A DNA stretch of 46,775 bases from Firmicutes bacterium UBA5389 (lineage in GTDB: Bacteria; Bacillota; DTU025): positions 1-46,775 of the forward strand of contig DHON01000016.1 of NCBI GenBank assembly GCA_002409965.1, written 5' to 3'. Position 1 is the stretch's first letter, and each line of letters begins with the position of its first letter. This document shows positions 7,986 through 16,719 of this stretch, piece after piece. Position numbers and translations under genes: made by a program. Under the pieces are notes generated by a model. It worked only from the letters and a program-made list of their open reading frames with translations. It was not told where the DNA came from and ran no database searches.

Positions 7986-8702
7986 CTACGAGTCAGACGC
8001 AGGCTCCGCGCCAACTCGAGCTGTGACTATGGCCACGCCGGCGCTGGCTCCGATCCTGGTAGCCCCCGCCCGTACCATCGCCCTGGCAGTCCGGGCATCC
8101 CGTACCCCGCCCGAAGCCTTGACCCCCATTGAGTCGCCGACTGTACGCCTCATCAAGGCCACATCCTCCACAGTCGCGCCGCCCGGGCCAAAACCCGTAG
8201 AAGTCTTCACGAAGTCCGCACCCGCACGCTTGGCCAACACACATGCGCGCACTTTCTCTTCATCCGACAGCAGACCGGTCTCGATGATCACCTTCACCAG
8301 CGCCTGCCCGCCGGCCGCCTCCACCACCGCCCGAATGTCCCGGAGCACCAGGTCGTCGCAGCCAGCCTTCAGGGCCCCTATGTTGATGACCATGTCCACC
8401 TCTTCTGCTCCGTTCGCCATCGCATCACGAGCCTCAACCGCCTTGACCAGCGATGTAGACGCTCCCAGAGGAAATCCTATCACGGTACACACCCGCGCAT
8501 CGCTTCCCCGGAGCGCCTCCTGCGCCAGCGCGCAGTTGCACGGGTTGACACACACTGACGCGAAACCATACGCCCGCGCTTCCTCACATAGCTGCCTAAT
8601 CTGCTCCGGCGATGCGTCCGGTTTGAGCAGAGTGTGATCGATCATCCGAGCCATTTCCCGGTCAATTCCTGCGCCCGAGCTGTTCACGCCTTGACTATCC
8701 AC
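7986..8702 (-). CDS. deoC: Deoxyribose-phosphate aldolase
   Basis: A class I aldolase that cleaves 2-deoxyribose 5-phosphate to glyceraldehyde 3-phosphate and acetaldehyde in deoxynucleoside catabolism. The TIM-barrel motifs are complete: MIDHTLLKPDA (20-30), CVNPCNCALA, VIGFPLGA, EVDMVINIGAL with D103, LVKVIIETGLL, GADFVKTSTGFG with Schiff-base K166, and GVKASGGVRD with K195. The GTG at 8702 follows GGGAGGCGG. No deoA, deoB or pdp gene adjoins it, so it sits apart from the usual nucleoside operon. Confidence 0.94.
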   Translation of the reverse strand: MDSQGVNSSGAGIDREMARMIDHTLLKPDASPEQIRQLCEEARAYGFASVCVNPCNCALAQEALRGSDARVCTVIGFPLGASTSLVKAVEARDAMANGAEEVDMVINIGALKAGCDDLVLRDIRAVVEAAGGQALVKVIIETGLLSDEEKVRACVLAKRAGADFVKTSTGFGPGGATVEDVALMRRTVGDSMGVKASGGVRDARTARAMVRAGATRIGASAGVAIVTARVGAEPASDS

Positions 8703-9115
8703 GCTGACACCGCCTCCCGCAGTTCGAGCCGAAGCCTACTCTGAAGCTACAGCCCGTCCTGACATGAGGATTCTCCCCATAAGCGAAAATCCCTCCGCAG
8801 CTGAGGGCAATGGCGTATTAGTTCTTACGTTGTCAGGAGGATTTTCAAGTGTTATGTCGTATTGCTAGTCTTGGAGAGACATTTTTCATGTCCATAGCGG
8901 ACATTGCGGACATTACAGACAATAGCATCAACGCAGTCTGTCTTGGTATGTGCCGAACTATGATGCCGAGGAGGTGGGGCCGGGGATGCGGGATTGCTTC
9001 TGCCATCCGCAGTCGTAGTCACGGAAGCTGTTCGCATCGGGTGGTGAGAAGGCGTACTTTCGGGTGTAGATTCTGAAGCATGACCATGTATCGCAAAAGG
9101 TAGGAGGGTATATCA
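8703..9115. other. Intergenic region between deoC and the TRAP operon
   Basis: This 413-bp divergent region must carry the promoters of deoC and dctP, but I could not assign either firmly. A small open frame, 8849-9076 (75 codons, GTG), follows a perfect AGGAGG but has no recognisable protein features. Inside it, a 9-bp unit GCGGACATT is duplicated in tandem at 8897-8914 with a degenerate third copy. A short hairpin, CCCTC/GAGGG, lies near 8791-8807. No clear LacI-type operator is visible. Confidence 0.5.
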
Positions 9116-10156
9116 GTGAAATTCAGAAATCGCGTCCTGGCAGGTCTTGTTCTTGTGGTTATCGCATCTTTGGCCATGACCGTGGGTTCATCCGCGGCGC
9201 CCAAGAACGTCATCAGGTTGGCTCATGACCAAACTTCGGACCCCTACGATCCGTGTCACTCGTTCGCGGTAGTCTTCAAGAGCTACGTCGAAAACGCCAC
9301 GGAGGGCGCTTACACGGTCGAGATTCATCCTTCCAGCGTGTTGGGGAAGGAAAGGGAACGCCTCGAACTGACCAAGGCAGGGGCCATTCAGGTCAATCTG
9401 GCATCAATAGGAGGATTGAGCCAGCTCTATCAGCCCGCTATCCTTCTCAACACTCCTTTCATGTACAATAGCGACCGTGTGGTCGCCGCGGTACTGGAAA
9501 GCGATTTCGTCAAGCAGCTCTTCGCAGATATGGAGAAGAAGACGGGGCTTGTTTCCACATGCGTGTTTGAGATTGGCGGTCTGTCTTGCCTAACCAACAA
9601 CATAAGGCCGATCCGAAAGCCTGCCGACATGAAAGGCATCAAGTTCAGAGCAATGGACGACAGCCAGGTGGCCATGTTCAAGGCTCTGGGCGCCAATGCA
9701 GTGCCCATAGCATGGAGCGAAACATACACCAGCCTTCAGACGGGTGTAGTTCAGGGACAGGTCAACCCGGTCTCCATACTGCTGAACTCCAACATTTATG
9801 AGGTTCAGAAGTACGCGACCATCAGCCGTACTATTCTCGGCGGACACTGGGTTGTCGTCAATGCCCAATGGTACAAGAAACTCCCTGCCGATGTTCGCAA
9901 GATCGTTGACGATGCGTTCTACTACAGCAAGCTGGCAGCGGCGGGCGTGACCCAGGTTGTGCAGGCCACCGGTTTTCAGGCTCTGAAGGACCTTGGCATG
10001 CAGGTTACTCCGCTGGACGATGCGGGATACCAGGAATTCCGGAGGCTTGGGCGTACCGCGGTTCTCGACTGGTCCAAGGCCAAGATGGATCCGGCTCTCG
10101 TTGATCGCTTCGTGTCGACGGTTGATGCCATAGAAAAGCGCGTAGAGGGTAAGTAA
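9116..10156 (+). CDS. dctP: TRAP transporter solute-binding protein (DctP family)
   Basis: A 346-residue periplasmic-type binding protein with a signal peptide (about residues 1-27; hydrophobic core LVLVVIASLAM, cleavage near SSAA). It has the DctP fold motifs IRLAHDQTS, the GAIQVNLASIG region, and IKFRAMDDSQVAMFKALGANAVPI, which contains the conserved ligand-carboxylate arginine. TRAP systems import organic acids with a sodium or proton gradient. The GTG start follows TAGGAGGG. It heads a seven-gene rightward operon. Linkage to an amino-acid racemase-like enzyme and a peptidase suggests an N-acyl amino acid or similar carboxylate as ligand. Confidence 0.92.
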   Translation: MKFRNRVLAGLVLVVIASLAMTVGSSAAPKNVIRLAHDQTSDPYDPCHSFAVVFKSYVENATEGAYTVEIHPSSVLGKERERLELTKAGAIQVNLASIGGLSQLYQPAILLNTPFMYNSDRVVAAVLESDFVKQLFADMEKKTGLVSTCVFEIGGLSCLTNNIRPIRKPADMKGIKFRAMDDSQVAMFKALGANAVPIAWSETYTSLQTGVVQGQVNPVSILLNSNIYEVQKYATISRTILGGHWVVVNAQWYKKLPADVRKIVDDAFYYSKLAAAGVTQVVQATGFQALKDLGMQVTPLDDAGYQEFRRLGRTAVLDWSKAKMDPALVDRFVSTVDAIEKRVEGK

Positions 10157-10192
10157 GCTATCGGACGTTGCCATGTCGGCCGACGACACCTG

Positions 10193-10231
10193 GGCGCTGT
10201 GGGCCTTGTGATGGCAAGGCACCACAGCGCC
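10193..10231 (+). promoter_or_regulatory. Intercistronic hairpin between dctP and dctQ
   Basis: Arms GGCGCTGTGG (10193-10202) and CCACAGCGCC (10222-10231) pair perfectly and enclose a second stem, GCCTTG/CAAGGC (10203-10208 with 10215-10220). No T-tract follows. Such hairpins after binding-protein genes usually stabilise the upstream message or attenuate the permease genes. Confidence 0.75.
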
Positions 10232-10253
10232 TATCAGAGGGAGGACGATACAG

Positions 10254-10745
10254 TTGAGTTCCAGGGGGCGCACACACCTGATACGTGCCGTAGACTTGCT
10301 CGATTCGGTCCTGGTAAACCTGTGCGCATTCGTTCTTGGCATGATGGTGGTCATTGCCCTGATAGGCATATTCTTCAGGTATGTTCTGGCGAACGCCTTG
10401 TCATGGACTGAGGAGCTCACCCGCTACATGATGATCCTGGTCGGCATGTTCGGCACAGCTCTGGCTCTGTGGAAGGACGAGCACGTCGGCTTCACGACTA
10501 TGGTCGACAGACTGCCTCCACGATGGCAGAAGGTCGCTGGCGTCGTCAGCTACCTGCTGGTGGGGGCTTTGTCGCTGGTGATGATCTTTGAGGGCTTCAG
10601 ATGGGTCTTCTCGTCGGGCGCCAGGGCTCAGATACTGCCGATCCCCATGTGGATACCGCTTTCGCTGGTGCCGCTGGGCGGCGTCGTGATCCTGATAGTC
10701 GTAATCGCAAAGATAGCCATTGAGTTGGGAGGGCTTGAACAGTGA
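10254..10745 (+). CDS. dctQ: TRAP transporter small permease subunit (DctQ family)
   Basis: A 163-residue membrane protein with four predicted helices. The conserved DctQ element FRYVLANALSWTEELTRYMMI follows helix 1, then GTALALWKDEHVGF and a C-terminal hydrophobic helix. It forms the permease complex with DctM. The TTG start at 10254 is supported by GGGAGGA about eight bases upstream. Its last four bases overlap the dctM start (GTGA), which implies translational coupling. Confidence 0.9.
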   Translation: MSSRGRTHLIRAVDLLDSVLVNLCAFVLGMMVVIALIGIFFRYVLANALSWTEELTRYMMILVGMFGTALALWKDEHVGFTTMVDRLPPRWQKVAGVVSYLLVGALSLVMIFEGFRWVFSSGARAQILPIPMWIPLSLVPLGGVVILIVVIAKIAIELGGLEQ

Positions 10746-12031
10746 TGACGATCGTGCTAGTATCCTTCGCCGTAATGCTCATCATCGGCACGCCTATCGC
10801 GTTCGTGCTGGGACTGGCGGGACTAATAGCTCTCCTCACCACAGGCGGCAGAAGCTTCCTCTTTCTGGTCCCCCAGCAGATCTTCTCGGGAATGGATTCG
10901 TACGTGCTGATGGCTATCCCCTTCTACTGCCTAGCCGGCGAGCTGATGAACGCTCTGGGCATCAGCGAGCGCATAATCAAGCTCGCGAATTCGCTTGTCG
11001 GTCACTTCAAGGGAGGGCTCGGGCATGTAAATTGCTTGGAGAGCGCGATGTTCGCAGGCATATCCGGATCTGCCGCCGCGGACGTTGCGGGCATGGGAAC
11101 GATCCTCATCCCGGCCATGACTGATTCGGGGTACTCGAAACCCTATGCCACCGCAATCACAGCAGCAACTTCTGTAATCGGACCGACAATACCCCCGAGC
11201 ATACCTATGGTAGTATTCGGATCCGCCGTTGGGGTTTCCGTTGCCGGGCTGTTTGCATCGGGGATACTCCCGGGTCTCTTGATGACAGCTCTGATGATGG
11301 TCGCCAACCACATGATCTCAGCTCGCCGCGGATATCAAGCGTACGCAGGCAAGTTCTCTTGGACAAGGCTGAAAGAAGCCGTGCGGGAAGGAATCCTGGC
11401 TCTGGTAATGCCCGTGATCATCATCGGAGGCATCCTGGGCGGAATCTTCACGCCGACAGAGGCCGCGGCAGTGGCAGTGGGTTACGCTCTTCTTGTGGGC
11501 GGACTTGCCTTCAAGACTCTCAACTCCAAGGTCTTGTGGGAAGTGCTCAAAAAGACAGTCTACACTACCGGGGTTTCACTCCTTCTGGTGTCTATGGGAG
11601 GCGTGCTCAGCTGGGTGTTGGCGGCTGAACAGATTCCGGCCGCACTCGCGGGTTTCCTCATGGGGATCTCGGCCAGCAAGGAGCTCTTCATGTTGTACTC
11701 CTGCATATTCCTTCTGATCGTTGGGTGCTTCATGGACCTTACCGCCGCCATCATCATCCTGGCCCCGATACTGACGCCGGTCGCCGTAAGGCTCGGAGTG
11801 AATCCTCTGCATTTCGGGGCGGTAATGGTAATCGCCCTTAACATCGGGTTGATCACTCCTCCCGTCGGCGGCGTGCTATTCGTGGCGTGTGCCGTCGGCC
11901 GCGAGAGTATCGAGAATGTGATGCGCGAAATATGGCCTTTCGTACTGTGCCTGATAGCCGCGTTGGCGGTAGTGGCGTTCTCCGAAAACTTCGTGCTCGT
12001 GGTGCCGCGTCTGCTGGGACTCGCCGGTTGA
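10742..12031 (+). CDS. dctM: TRAP transporter large permease subunit (DctM family)
   Basis: A 429-residue integral membrane protein with about 12 hydrophobic segments, the translocating subunit of a TRAP system. Typical elements are GTPIAFVLGLAGL, MAIPFYCLAGELM, GISGSAAADVAGMGTILIPAM, and TPTEAAAVAVGYAL. GTG and ATG codons are adjacent (10742 and 10745), after GGGAGGG. The GTG overlaps the dctQ stop. Confidence 0.93.
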   Translation: MMTIVLVSFAVMLIIGTPIAFVLGLAGLIALLTTGGRSFLFLVPQQIFSGMDSYVLMAIPFYCLAGELMNALGISERIIKLANSLVGHFKGGLGHVNCLESAMFAGISGSAAADVAGMGTILIPAMTDSGYSKPYATAITAATSVIGPTIPPSIPMVVFGSAVGVSVAGLFASGILPGLLMTALMMVANHMISARRGYQAYAGKFSWTRLKEAVREGILALVMPVIIIGGILGGIFTPTEAAAVAVGYALLVGGLAFKTLNSKVLWEVLKKTVYTTGVSLLLVSMGGVLSWVLAAEQIPAALAGFLMGISASKELFMLYSCIFLLIVGCFMDLTAAIIILAPILTPVAVRLGVNPLHFGAVMVIALNIGLITPPVGGVLFVACAVGRESIENVMREIWPFVLCLIAALAVVAFSENFVLVVPRLLGLAG

Positions 12032-12111
12032 CCGAACGCACTCATGTAGACCAAATGTTAAGGCCTAGACGGCCCAATGTCGCAATGTCCCGGTAAGGAG
12101 GCAACGAGGTA

Positions 12112-13206
12112 ATGAAGCTAGATCGAATAGACATCATCCACACAGCGATACCACTGAATCAGACTTTCCGCACCAGCTTCGGAGCTATCACGGAGCAACA
12201 CTCGATTATTGCCAAGATCTACAGCGATGGCGCGGTTGCGTACGGCGAGGCCTGCCCGTTCTATGCCCCTGTATACAGCTACGAGTGTATATCCACGATG
12301 AAAGCCATGATCGCTGAGTTCATAGCCCCGTCCGTGCTCGGCCGCGAACTGAGCGGGCCGGCCGAGTACCTCAAGATGGTAGATTCGATCAAGGGACACA
12401 ACCACGCGAAAGCCACTATAGAGACGGCTCTCTGGGATTTGGAGTCGAAGACCCGGGAGATTCCTCTGTGGAAGCTCGTGGGCGGTACGAATCCGCGTGT
12501 AGATATCGGAGTCAGCATAGGAATTCAGCCAACGGCGGATGATTTGCTGTCCAAGATCCAGAGTTACCTGGATGAGGGCTACAGAAGAATCAAGGTAAAA
12601 ATCGAACCCGGCAAGGACCTTGAAACAGTGGAGACTGTAAGATCTCGGTTTCCCGATATTACTCTGATGGTGGACGCCAATTCCTCATACACCCTGGATG
12701 ACGTCGAACTCCTGTCCGGGCTGGATCAGTACAACCTGCTCATGATAGAGCAACCCCTGTCTGAGGATGACATCGTAGACCATTCTCAGCTCCAATCGCG
12801 AATCAAGACGCCGATATGTCTGGACGAGAGCATTCACTCGGTGGAGGATGCACGCAAAGCTGTTCACCTGGGCAGTTGCCGCATCGTGAATGTCAAGTAC
12901 GGCAGAGTGGGCGGCATTCTCAACTCCATCCGCATCCACGATGTGTGCCGCTCGGCAGACATCGGTTGCTGGGCCGGCGGCATGATCGAGACTGGAATCG
13001 GACAACGCTTCAAGCTGGCTATTTCCACCCTGGAGAACTTCGTGTACGCAGCAGACATCGAAACAAGTGACCGTTTTCTTGTGGAGGACATTGTGACTCC
13101 CAGCATTGCCCATGCGAACGGGTTCCTGGACGCCGACACTGACTATCAAGTGGATGAGGCCAAGCTGAATCGCTACACATCGGACATAGTCATCTGCAGG
13201 CCGTAA
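12112..13206 (+). CDS. Enolase-superfamily enzyme, N-succinylamino acid racemase / OSBS type
   Basis: A 364-residue member of the muconate-lactonising-enzyme subgroup. The catalytic lysines lie in RIKVKIEPG (K161, K163) and NVKYGRVGG (K262). The metal ligands are D188 (VDAN), E213 (IEQP) and D238 (LDES). The C-terminal GGMIETGIGQR motif is characteristic of the promiscuous NSAR/o-succinylbenzoate synthase branch rather than dipeptide epimerases. No menaquinone genes adjoin it. It lies 15 bp before an M20 peptidase, and NSAR enzymes are known to work with an M20 desuccinylase in converting D- to L-amino acids, so racemisation of an N-acyl amino acid is the best guess. The start has AGGAGG upstream. 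Confidence 0.85.
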   Translation: MKLDRIDIIHTAIPLNQTFRTSFGAITEQHSIIAKIYSDGAVAYGEACPFYAPVYSYECISTMKAMIAEFIAPSVLGRELSGPAEYLKMVDSIKGHNHAKATIETALWDLESKTREIPLWKLVGGTNPRVDIGVSIGIQPTADDLLSKIQSYLDEGYRRIKVKIEPGKDLETVETVRSRFPDITLMVDANSSYTLDDVELLSGLDQYNLLMIEQPLSEDDIVDHSQLQSRIKTPICLDESIHSVEDARKAVHLGSCRIVNVKYGRVGGILNSIRIHDVCRSADIGCWAGGMIETGIGQRFKLAISTLENFVYAADIETSDRFLVEDIVTPSIAHANGFLDADTDYQVDEAKLNRYTSDIVICRP

Positions 13207-13221
13207 TCTGCGGAAGGGTGA

Positions 13222-14364
13222 ATGCTCTTGAACGAGAAGTATACTAATGGAAACAGCCTGGCCGCAGAGATGGTTGACGAGTTCTGCGCGCTGGCCCGGA
13301 TCGATGCTGAATCCGGCCGCGAAGGAGAGCTGTCGAATGTCGTTGCCGCCAAGCTGGAGGACTTGGGACTCGAGGTTGCAAGGGATGACGCTGGGAGGCG
13401 TTTTGGCGGAGAGACGGGAAACGTCATAGGCCGACTGCCTGGACAGATGGGCGGAGAGCCCATCCTGCTCTGTGCGCATCTGGACCGTGTGGCGCCCGGC
13501 TGTGGCATACAGCCTGTTGTTCTGGGGGACAGAATCGTCTCTTCTGGCGATACTGTACTGGCCGCAGACGACATAGTCGGCGTGGTGGCAATACTTGCGG
13601 GTATGCGGCTTGCGTTGGCCGAATGTGTTGATCTACCCCCCATTGAGGTGGTATTCACTGTCAGCGAGGAGAATGGACTGGCCGGTGCAAAGCATATGGA
13701 CTACTCTGCTGTAAGGTCCAAGACGGGGTATGTGCTGGATGCCGCCAGGCCTGTGGGAACGGTTGTGTTGCGAAGCCCCACTCACATAGGCCTCGAAGTC
13801 GCCATCCATGGCCGTGCGGCTCATGCCGGCATCAATCCCGAGGAGGGTATAAGCGCACTACAGATAGCTGCCGATTCACTGATGCGGATCCCGTTTGGAA
13901 AAGTGGATGATCATACCACTGCAAACATGGGGGTTGTGAAAGGCGGACACGCGACAAACATCGTGTGTGAGCATGTCGACCTGAGTGGAGAGGTGCGTAG
14001 CCTGGATCACCCACGAGCGCTGCGTCTTGCAGAGGAGCTTGCAGAGTGCTTTCGAAAGACAGCGGCGGCGCATGGCGGGTCGGCTGAAGTATCCATCTCC
14101 ATACACTATCCCGGCTATCGTATTGACAGCGATTCGCAAGTGGCGTTGCGGGTCCAAAGCGCCCTGTCGCGACTGGGCAGGTCAACTGTCTTTGAGAGCT
14201 CCATGGGAGGAAGCGACGCGAATATGTTCAATTCGCATGGAATAGAAAGCGTATGCCTCGGGGTAGGTTTTGAACAGGTTCATTCCTGCCGCGAGAGCGT
14301 AGCCATAAGCGAACTCGTGGTAGCCGCCGGGCTCGTACGTCAATTGGTAGCTTCGGAGGGGTAG
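13222..14364 (+). CDS. M20-family metallopeptidase (PepT-like)
   Basis: A 380-residue di-zinc exopeptidase/deacylase. Metal and catalytic positions are H86 and D88 (CAHLDRV), D116 (AADD), E149/E150 (SEEN), D173 (VLDAARP) and H354 (EQVHSC). The dimerisation domain lies between, at HIGLEVAIHGRAAHAG. The sequence resembles tripeptidase T and YqjE-type proteins more than ArgE/DapE. Following the NSAR-like gene, it probably releases the amino acid from an N-acyl or peptide substrate; which one cannot be decided. The ATG follows GGAAGGG closely. Confidence 0.88.
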   Translation: MLLNEKYTNGNSLAAEMVDEFCALARIDAESGREGELSNVVAAKLEDLGLEVARDDAGRRFGGETGNVIGRLPGQMGGEPILLCAHLDRVAPGCGIQPVVLGDRIVSSGDTVLAADDIVGVVAILAGMRLALAECVDLPPIEVVFTVSEENGLAGAKHMDYSAVRSKTGYVLDAARPVGTVVLRSPTHIGLEVAIHGRAAHAGINPEEGISALQIAADSLMRIPFGKVDDHTTANMGVVKGGHATNIVCEHVDLSGEVRSLDHPRALRLAEELAECFRKTAAAHGGSAEVSISIHYPGYRIDSDSQVALRVQSALSRLGRSTVFESSMGGSDANMFNSHGIESVCLGVGFEQVHSCRESVAISELVVAAGLVRQLVASEG

Positions 14365-14368
14365 CGAA

Positions 14369-15430
14369 GTGGCGCGAAATGCAGGTCAGACACCAGCCGG
14401 ATCTCGTAGCGGATCAGCCAACCGCAGTAAGCCGCCGACAATGCGACAGGTGGCGGCGAAAGCCGGGGTTTCGGTCAAAACCGTATCTCGCGTGATGAAT
14501 CGCGACCCGGCAGTTAAGGAGTCTACTCGCGAATCAGTGCTGGAAGCAGCGCGAGCCCTTGGCTATCGCCCGAACGCGCCTGCGAGAGCGCTGGTTACCG
14601 GAAGAAGCAAGACGCTGGGGCTTCTCATCTCCGATATCGAGAACTACTTCTTCGCGGGATTAGTTCGAGGTGTCCAGACTGCGGCAGAGGAAAGAGACTA
14701 CAGCCTGCTGCTATGCAACACTGATGAGAATCCTGACACCGAGATTCGGTCGGTAGACCTGCTCCTTGGGCACATGGTGGACGGTCTGGTCATGTCCAGT
14801 TCCAGGCTTCAGGACGATCAAGTCTCTCGCGTGGCCGACAGTGTAGGCATGGTGCTGATAAACCGCTTTCATCCGGATCCACGGGTGCTTACGACCTCCA
14901 TTGATGCTGAAGCCGTGAATCTGGCGGCAGAACACCTTATAGCCTTAGGCCACAGGTCCATCGGCTATATAGGTGGGCCTATGCGGAGCAGAGCCGCCTG
15001 GTTGCGCGAGGAGGGTTGCAGAAAAGTCCTTGCAAAACACAAGATGCGCGAACCTCTAGTTGCCACCGGGTTCCCCGTCAGCATCGAGGGCGGATACTCC
15101 GCGATGAACTGGCTTCTGGATGTAGACTCCGGCATAACAGGGGTCGTCTGCTGGAATGACATGCTGGCCATAGGAGCAATGCGAGCCGTACAGGCCAGAG
15201 GACTGCGCATCCCTGATGATGTATCGATTGTCGGCTTCGACGACATTCATTTCTCTGCTCACGCGAATCCTCCGCTCACCACAGTCTCGGTTCCTATTCA
15301 CCGTCTGGGGTACGAGGCTGCCATACTCCTGATTGACGCAACGGAGGCGGAGGGCGCCCCGATCAAATCCAGGTCCACCGTCCAGTGCCACCTGGTAACT
15401 CGTGGGTCCACTGGACCGGTGTCGCAATAG
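14369..15430 (+). CDS. LacI-family transcriptional regulator
   Basis: A 353-residue repressor. After a 24-residue basic tail, the HTH and hinge helix (TMRQVAAKAGVSVKTVSRVMNR ... YRPNAPARAL, about 24-75) are followed by a periplasmic-binding-protein-like effector domain (TLGLLISDIENYFFAGLVRG, VVCWNDMLAIGAM, VSIVGFDDIHFSAHANPPLTTV). The GTG follows GGAGGGG and lies 4 bp after the peptidase gene. It probably controls its own operon, and its effector is presumably the imported solute. I could not find a clear palindromic operator before dctP. Confidence 0.93.
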   Translation: MARNAGQTPAGSRSGSANRSKPPTMRQVAAKAGVSVKTVSRVMNRDPAVKESTRESVLEAARALGYRPNAPARALVTGRSKTLGLLISDIENYFFAGLVRGVQTAAEERDYSLLLCNTDENPDTEIRSVDLLLGHMVDGLVMSSSRLQDDQVSRVADSVGMVLINRFHPDPRVLTTSIDAEAVNLAAEHLIALGHRSIGYIGGPMRSRAAWLREEGCRKVLAKHKMREPLVATGFPVSIEGGYSAMNWLLDVDSGITGVVCWNDMLAIGAMRAVQARGLRIPDDVSIVGFDDIHFSAHANPPLTTVSVPIHRLGYEAAILLIDATEAEGAPIKSRSTVQCHLVTRGSTGPVSQ

Positions 15431-15445
15431 AGGAGGCTCATTCTA

Positions 15446-16573
15446 ATGAATTCGCGGGAAAGACTCACCGCGGCTCTTTCACACAAAGAACCCGACCGGG
15501 TACCCGTAGATCTGGGTGGCCTGGCTACTACGATAGAACTGGAAGCATACAAAAGCCTTGTGAGGCACCTGAAGATCGATGTACCGCCTACATGTTTCAG
15601 GCAGTTTCACGTCGCACCGGACGAGTCGGTTCTGCAGCTGTTCGGAGTGGATACCCGCTACGTCAGACCGGGCCCTGCCGACAAGCGATACGAGACGGGT
15701 TCGGCGGACCGAGTGATTGACGACTGGGGCGTCGAATGGTACAATCCGCCGTCGAGCTACTACTACGATATATCAAGCTCTCCCTTACAAGACGCGTCAA
15801 TGCAGGGTCTCAGGTCATACAAGTGGCCGGAGCCTGATGATCCCGGTCGATTCCGAGGGCTCGCTGACAGAGCCAGAGACCTGTACGAGAATACCCAGTA
15901 CGCATTGGTCGCTGACCCCGTGGGGTCGGGCGTGTTTGAGCAGGCCTGGATCCTCCGAGGGCTTGAGAATTTCCTTGTGGATCTCATGCTCAATCCCTCA
16001 TTTGCGTCAGCCCTGATGGAGCGGATAGCAGACGTACATATCGCCCTCTGGGACAATTATCTGGATGCTGTGGGTGAGTATATACAGGTTGCCGTCGTTA
16101 TCGACGATCTCGGCACCGAGGAGAGCCTTATGATGTCGCCCGACACATACCGTAGGCTTGTTAAGCCAGTCCAAAGCAGGGTCTGGTCGCACATAAAGAG
16201 CAGGACCGATGCAGCCCTCTTCCTGCATAGCTGTGGGGCTATAGCCCCCCTGATACCAGATCTGATAGAAATCGGGGTGGATATCATAAACCCCGTACAG
16301 GTATCGGCGAAAGGAATGGACCCCGCCCAACTCAAGCAGCGGTTTGGCGATGAGATAGTCTTCTGGGGCGGCGGCTGCGACACACAGCAGGTGTTGCCAT
16401 ATGGCTCCGCAGACGATGTCCGAAACGAGGTAGCCACGAGAGTAGCCCAGCTGTCTCCCGGAGGGGGTTTCGTTTTCTGCCAGGTCCACAACATACAGCC
16501 TGACGTGCCGCCCGAGAATATCGTGGCAATGTACCAGGCCGTGGCGGACTACGGTCGGTACGGAGAAGACTAG
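15446..16573 (+). CDS. URO-D family protein (MtaA/CmuA-type methyltransferase-like)
   Basis: A 375-residue protein of the uroporphyrinogen decarboxylase superfamily. The opening NSRERLTAALSHKEPDRVPVD is typical of the methyltransferase-like branch. The zinc ligands HSC (LFLHSCGAI) and C (GGGCDTQ) match the corrinoid methyltransferases MtaA, MtbA and CmuA; true heme-pathway HemE lacks them. AGGAGG precedes the ATG. It closes the TRAP operon, but no corrinoid protein lies in that operon. It may use the corrinoid protein encoded at 19067 or have a non-methyltransferase role. Confidence 0.8.
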   Translation: MNSRERLTAALSHKEPDRVPVDLGGLATTIELEAYKSLVRHLKIDVPPTCFRQFHVAPDESVLQLFGVDTRYVRPGPADKRYETGSADRVIDDWGVEWYNPPSSYYYDISSSPLQDASMQGLRSYKWPEPDDPGRFRGLADRARDLYENTQYALVADPVGSGVFEQAWILRGLENFLVDLMLNPSFASALMERIADVHIALWDNYLDAVGEYIQVAVVIDDLGTEESLMMSPDTYRRLVKPVQSRVWSHIKSRTDAALFLHSCGAIAPLIPDLIEIGVDIINPVQVSAKGMDPAQLKQRFGDEIVFWGGGCDTQQVLPYGSADDVRNEVATRVAQLSPGGGFVFCQVHNIQPDVPPENIVAMYQAVADYGRYGED

Positions 16574-16592
16574 CTGCCAACGCATGCGTGTG

Positions 16593-16650
16593 GGAGCCGA
16601 CACCAGTCGTGCAAGCCCGTCTGGCTGCGTATGCACAACCTGTCGGCTCC
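16593..16650. terminator. Hairpin between convergent genes
   Basis: Arms GGAGCCGACA (16593-16602) and TGTCGGCTCC (16641-16650) pair perfectly across a 38-base loop that contains a minor stem. It lies between the end of the rightward TRAP operon and the end of the leftward regulator gene. There is no T-run, so termination is uncertain. Confidence 0.45.
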
Positions 16651-16719
16651 ACTAGCGACACCAGCCCTGTGTGTCGCGAAAACCGACTACTCTCGTTCTG
16701 ATCCGCGAGACTGGCATCG

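Noticed and set aside
12112..13206. Assignment as menaquinone-pathway o-succinylbenzoate synthase (menC)
   Set aside because: The sequence subgroup allows it, but no men gene is nearby and the operon is transport/peptidase-like, so the racemase reading is preferred.
15446..16573. Assignment of the URO-D-family proteins as heme-pathway hemE
   Set aside because: The proteins at 15446 and 19724 carry the HxC...C zinc site of the methyltransferase branch, and no heme-synthesis genes adjoin any of the three.
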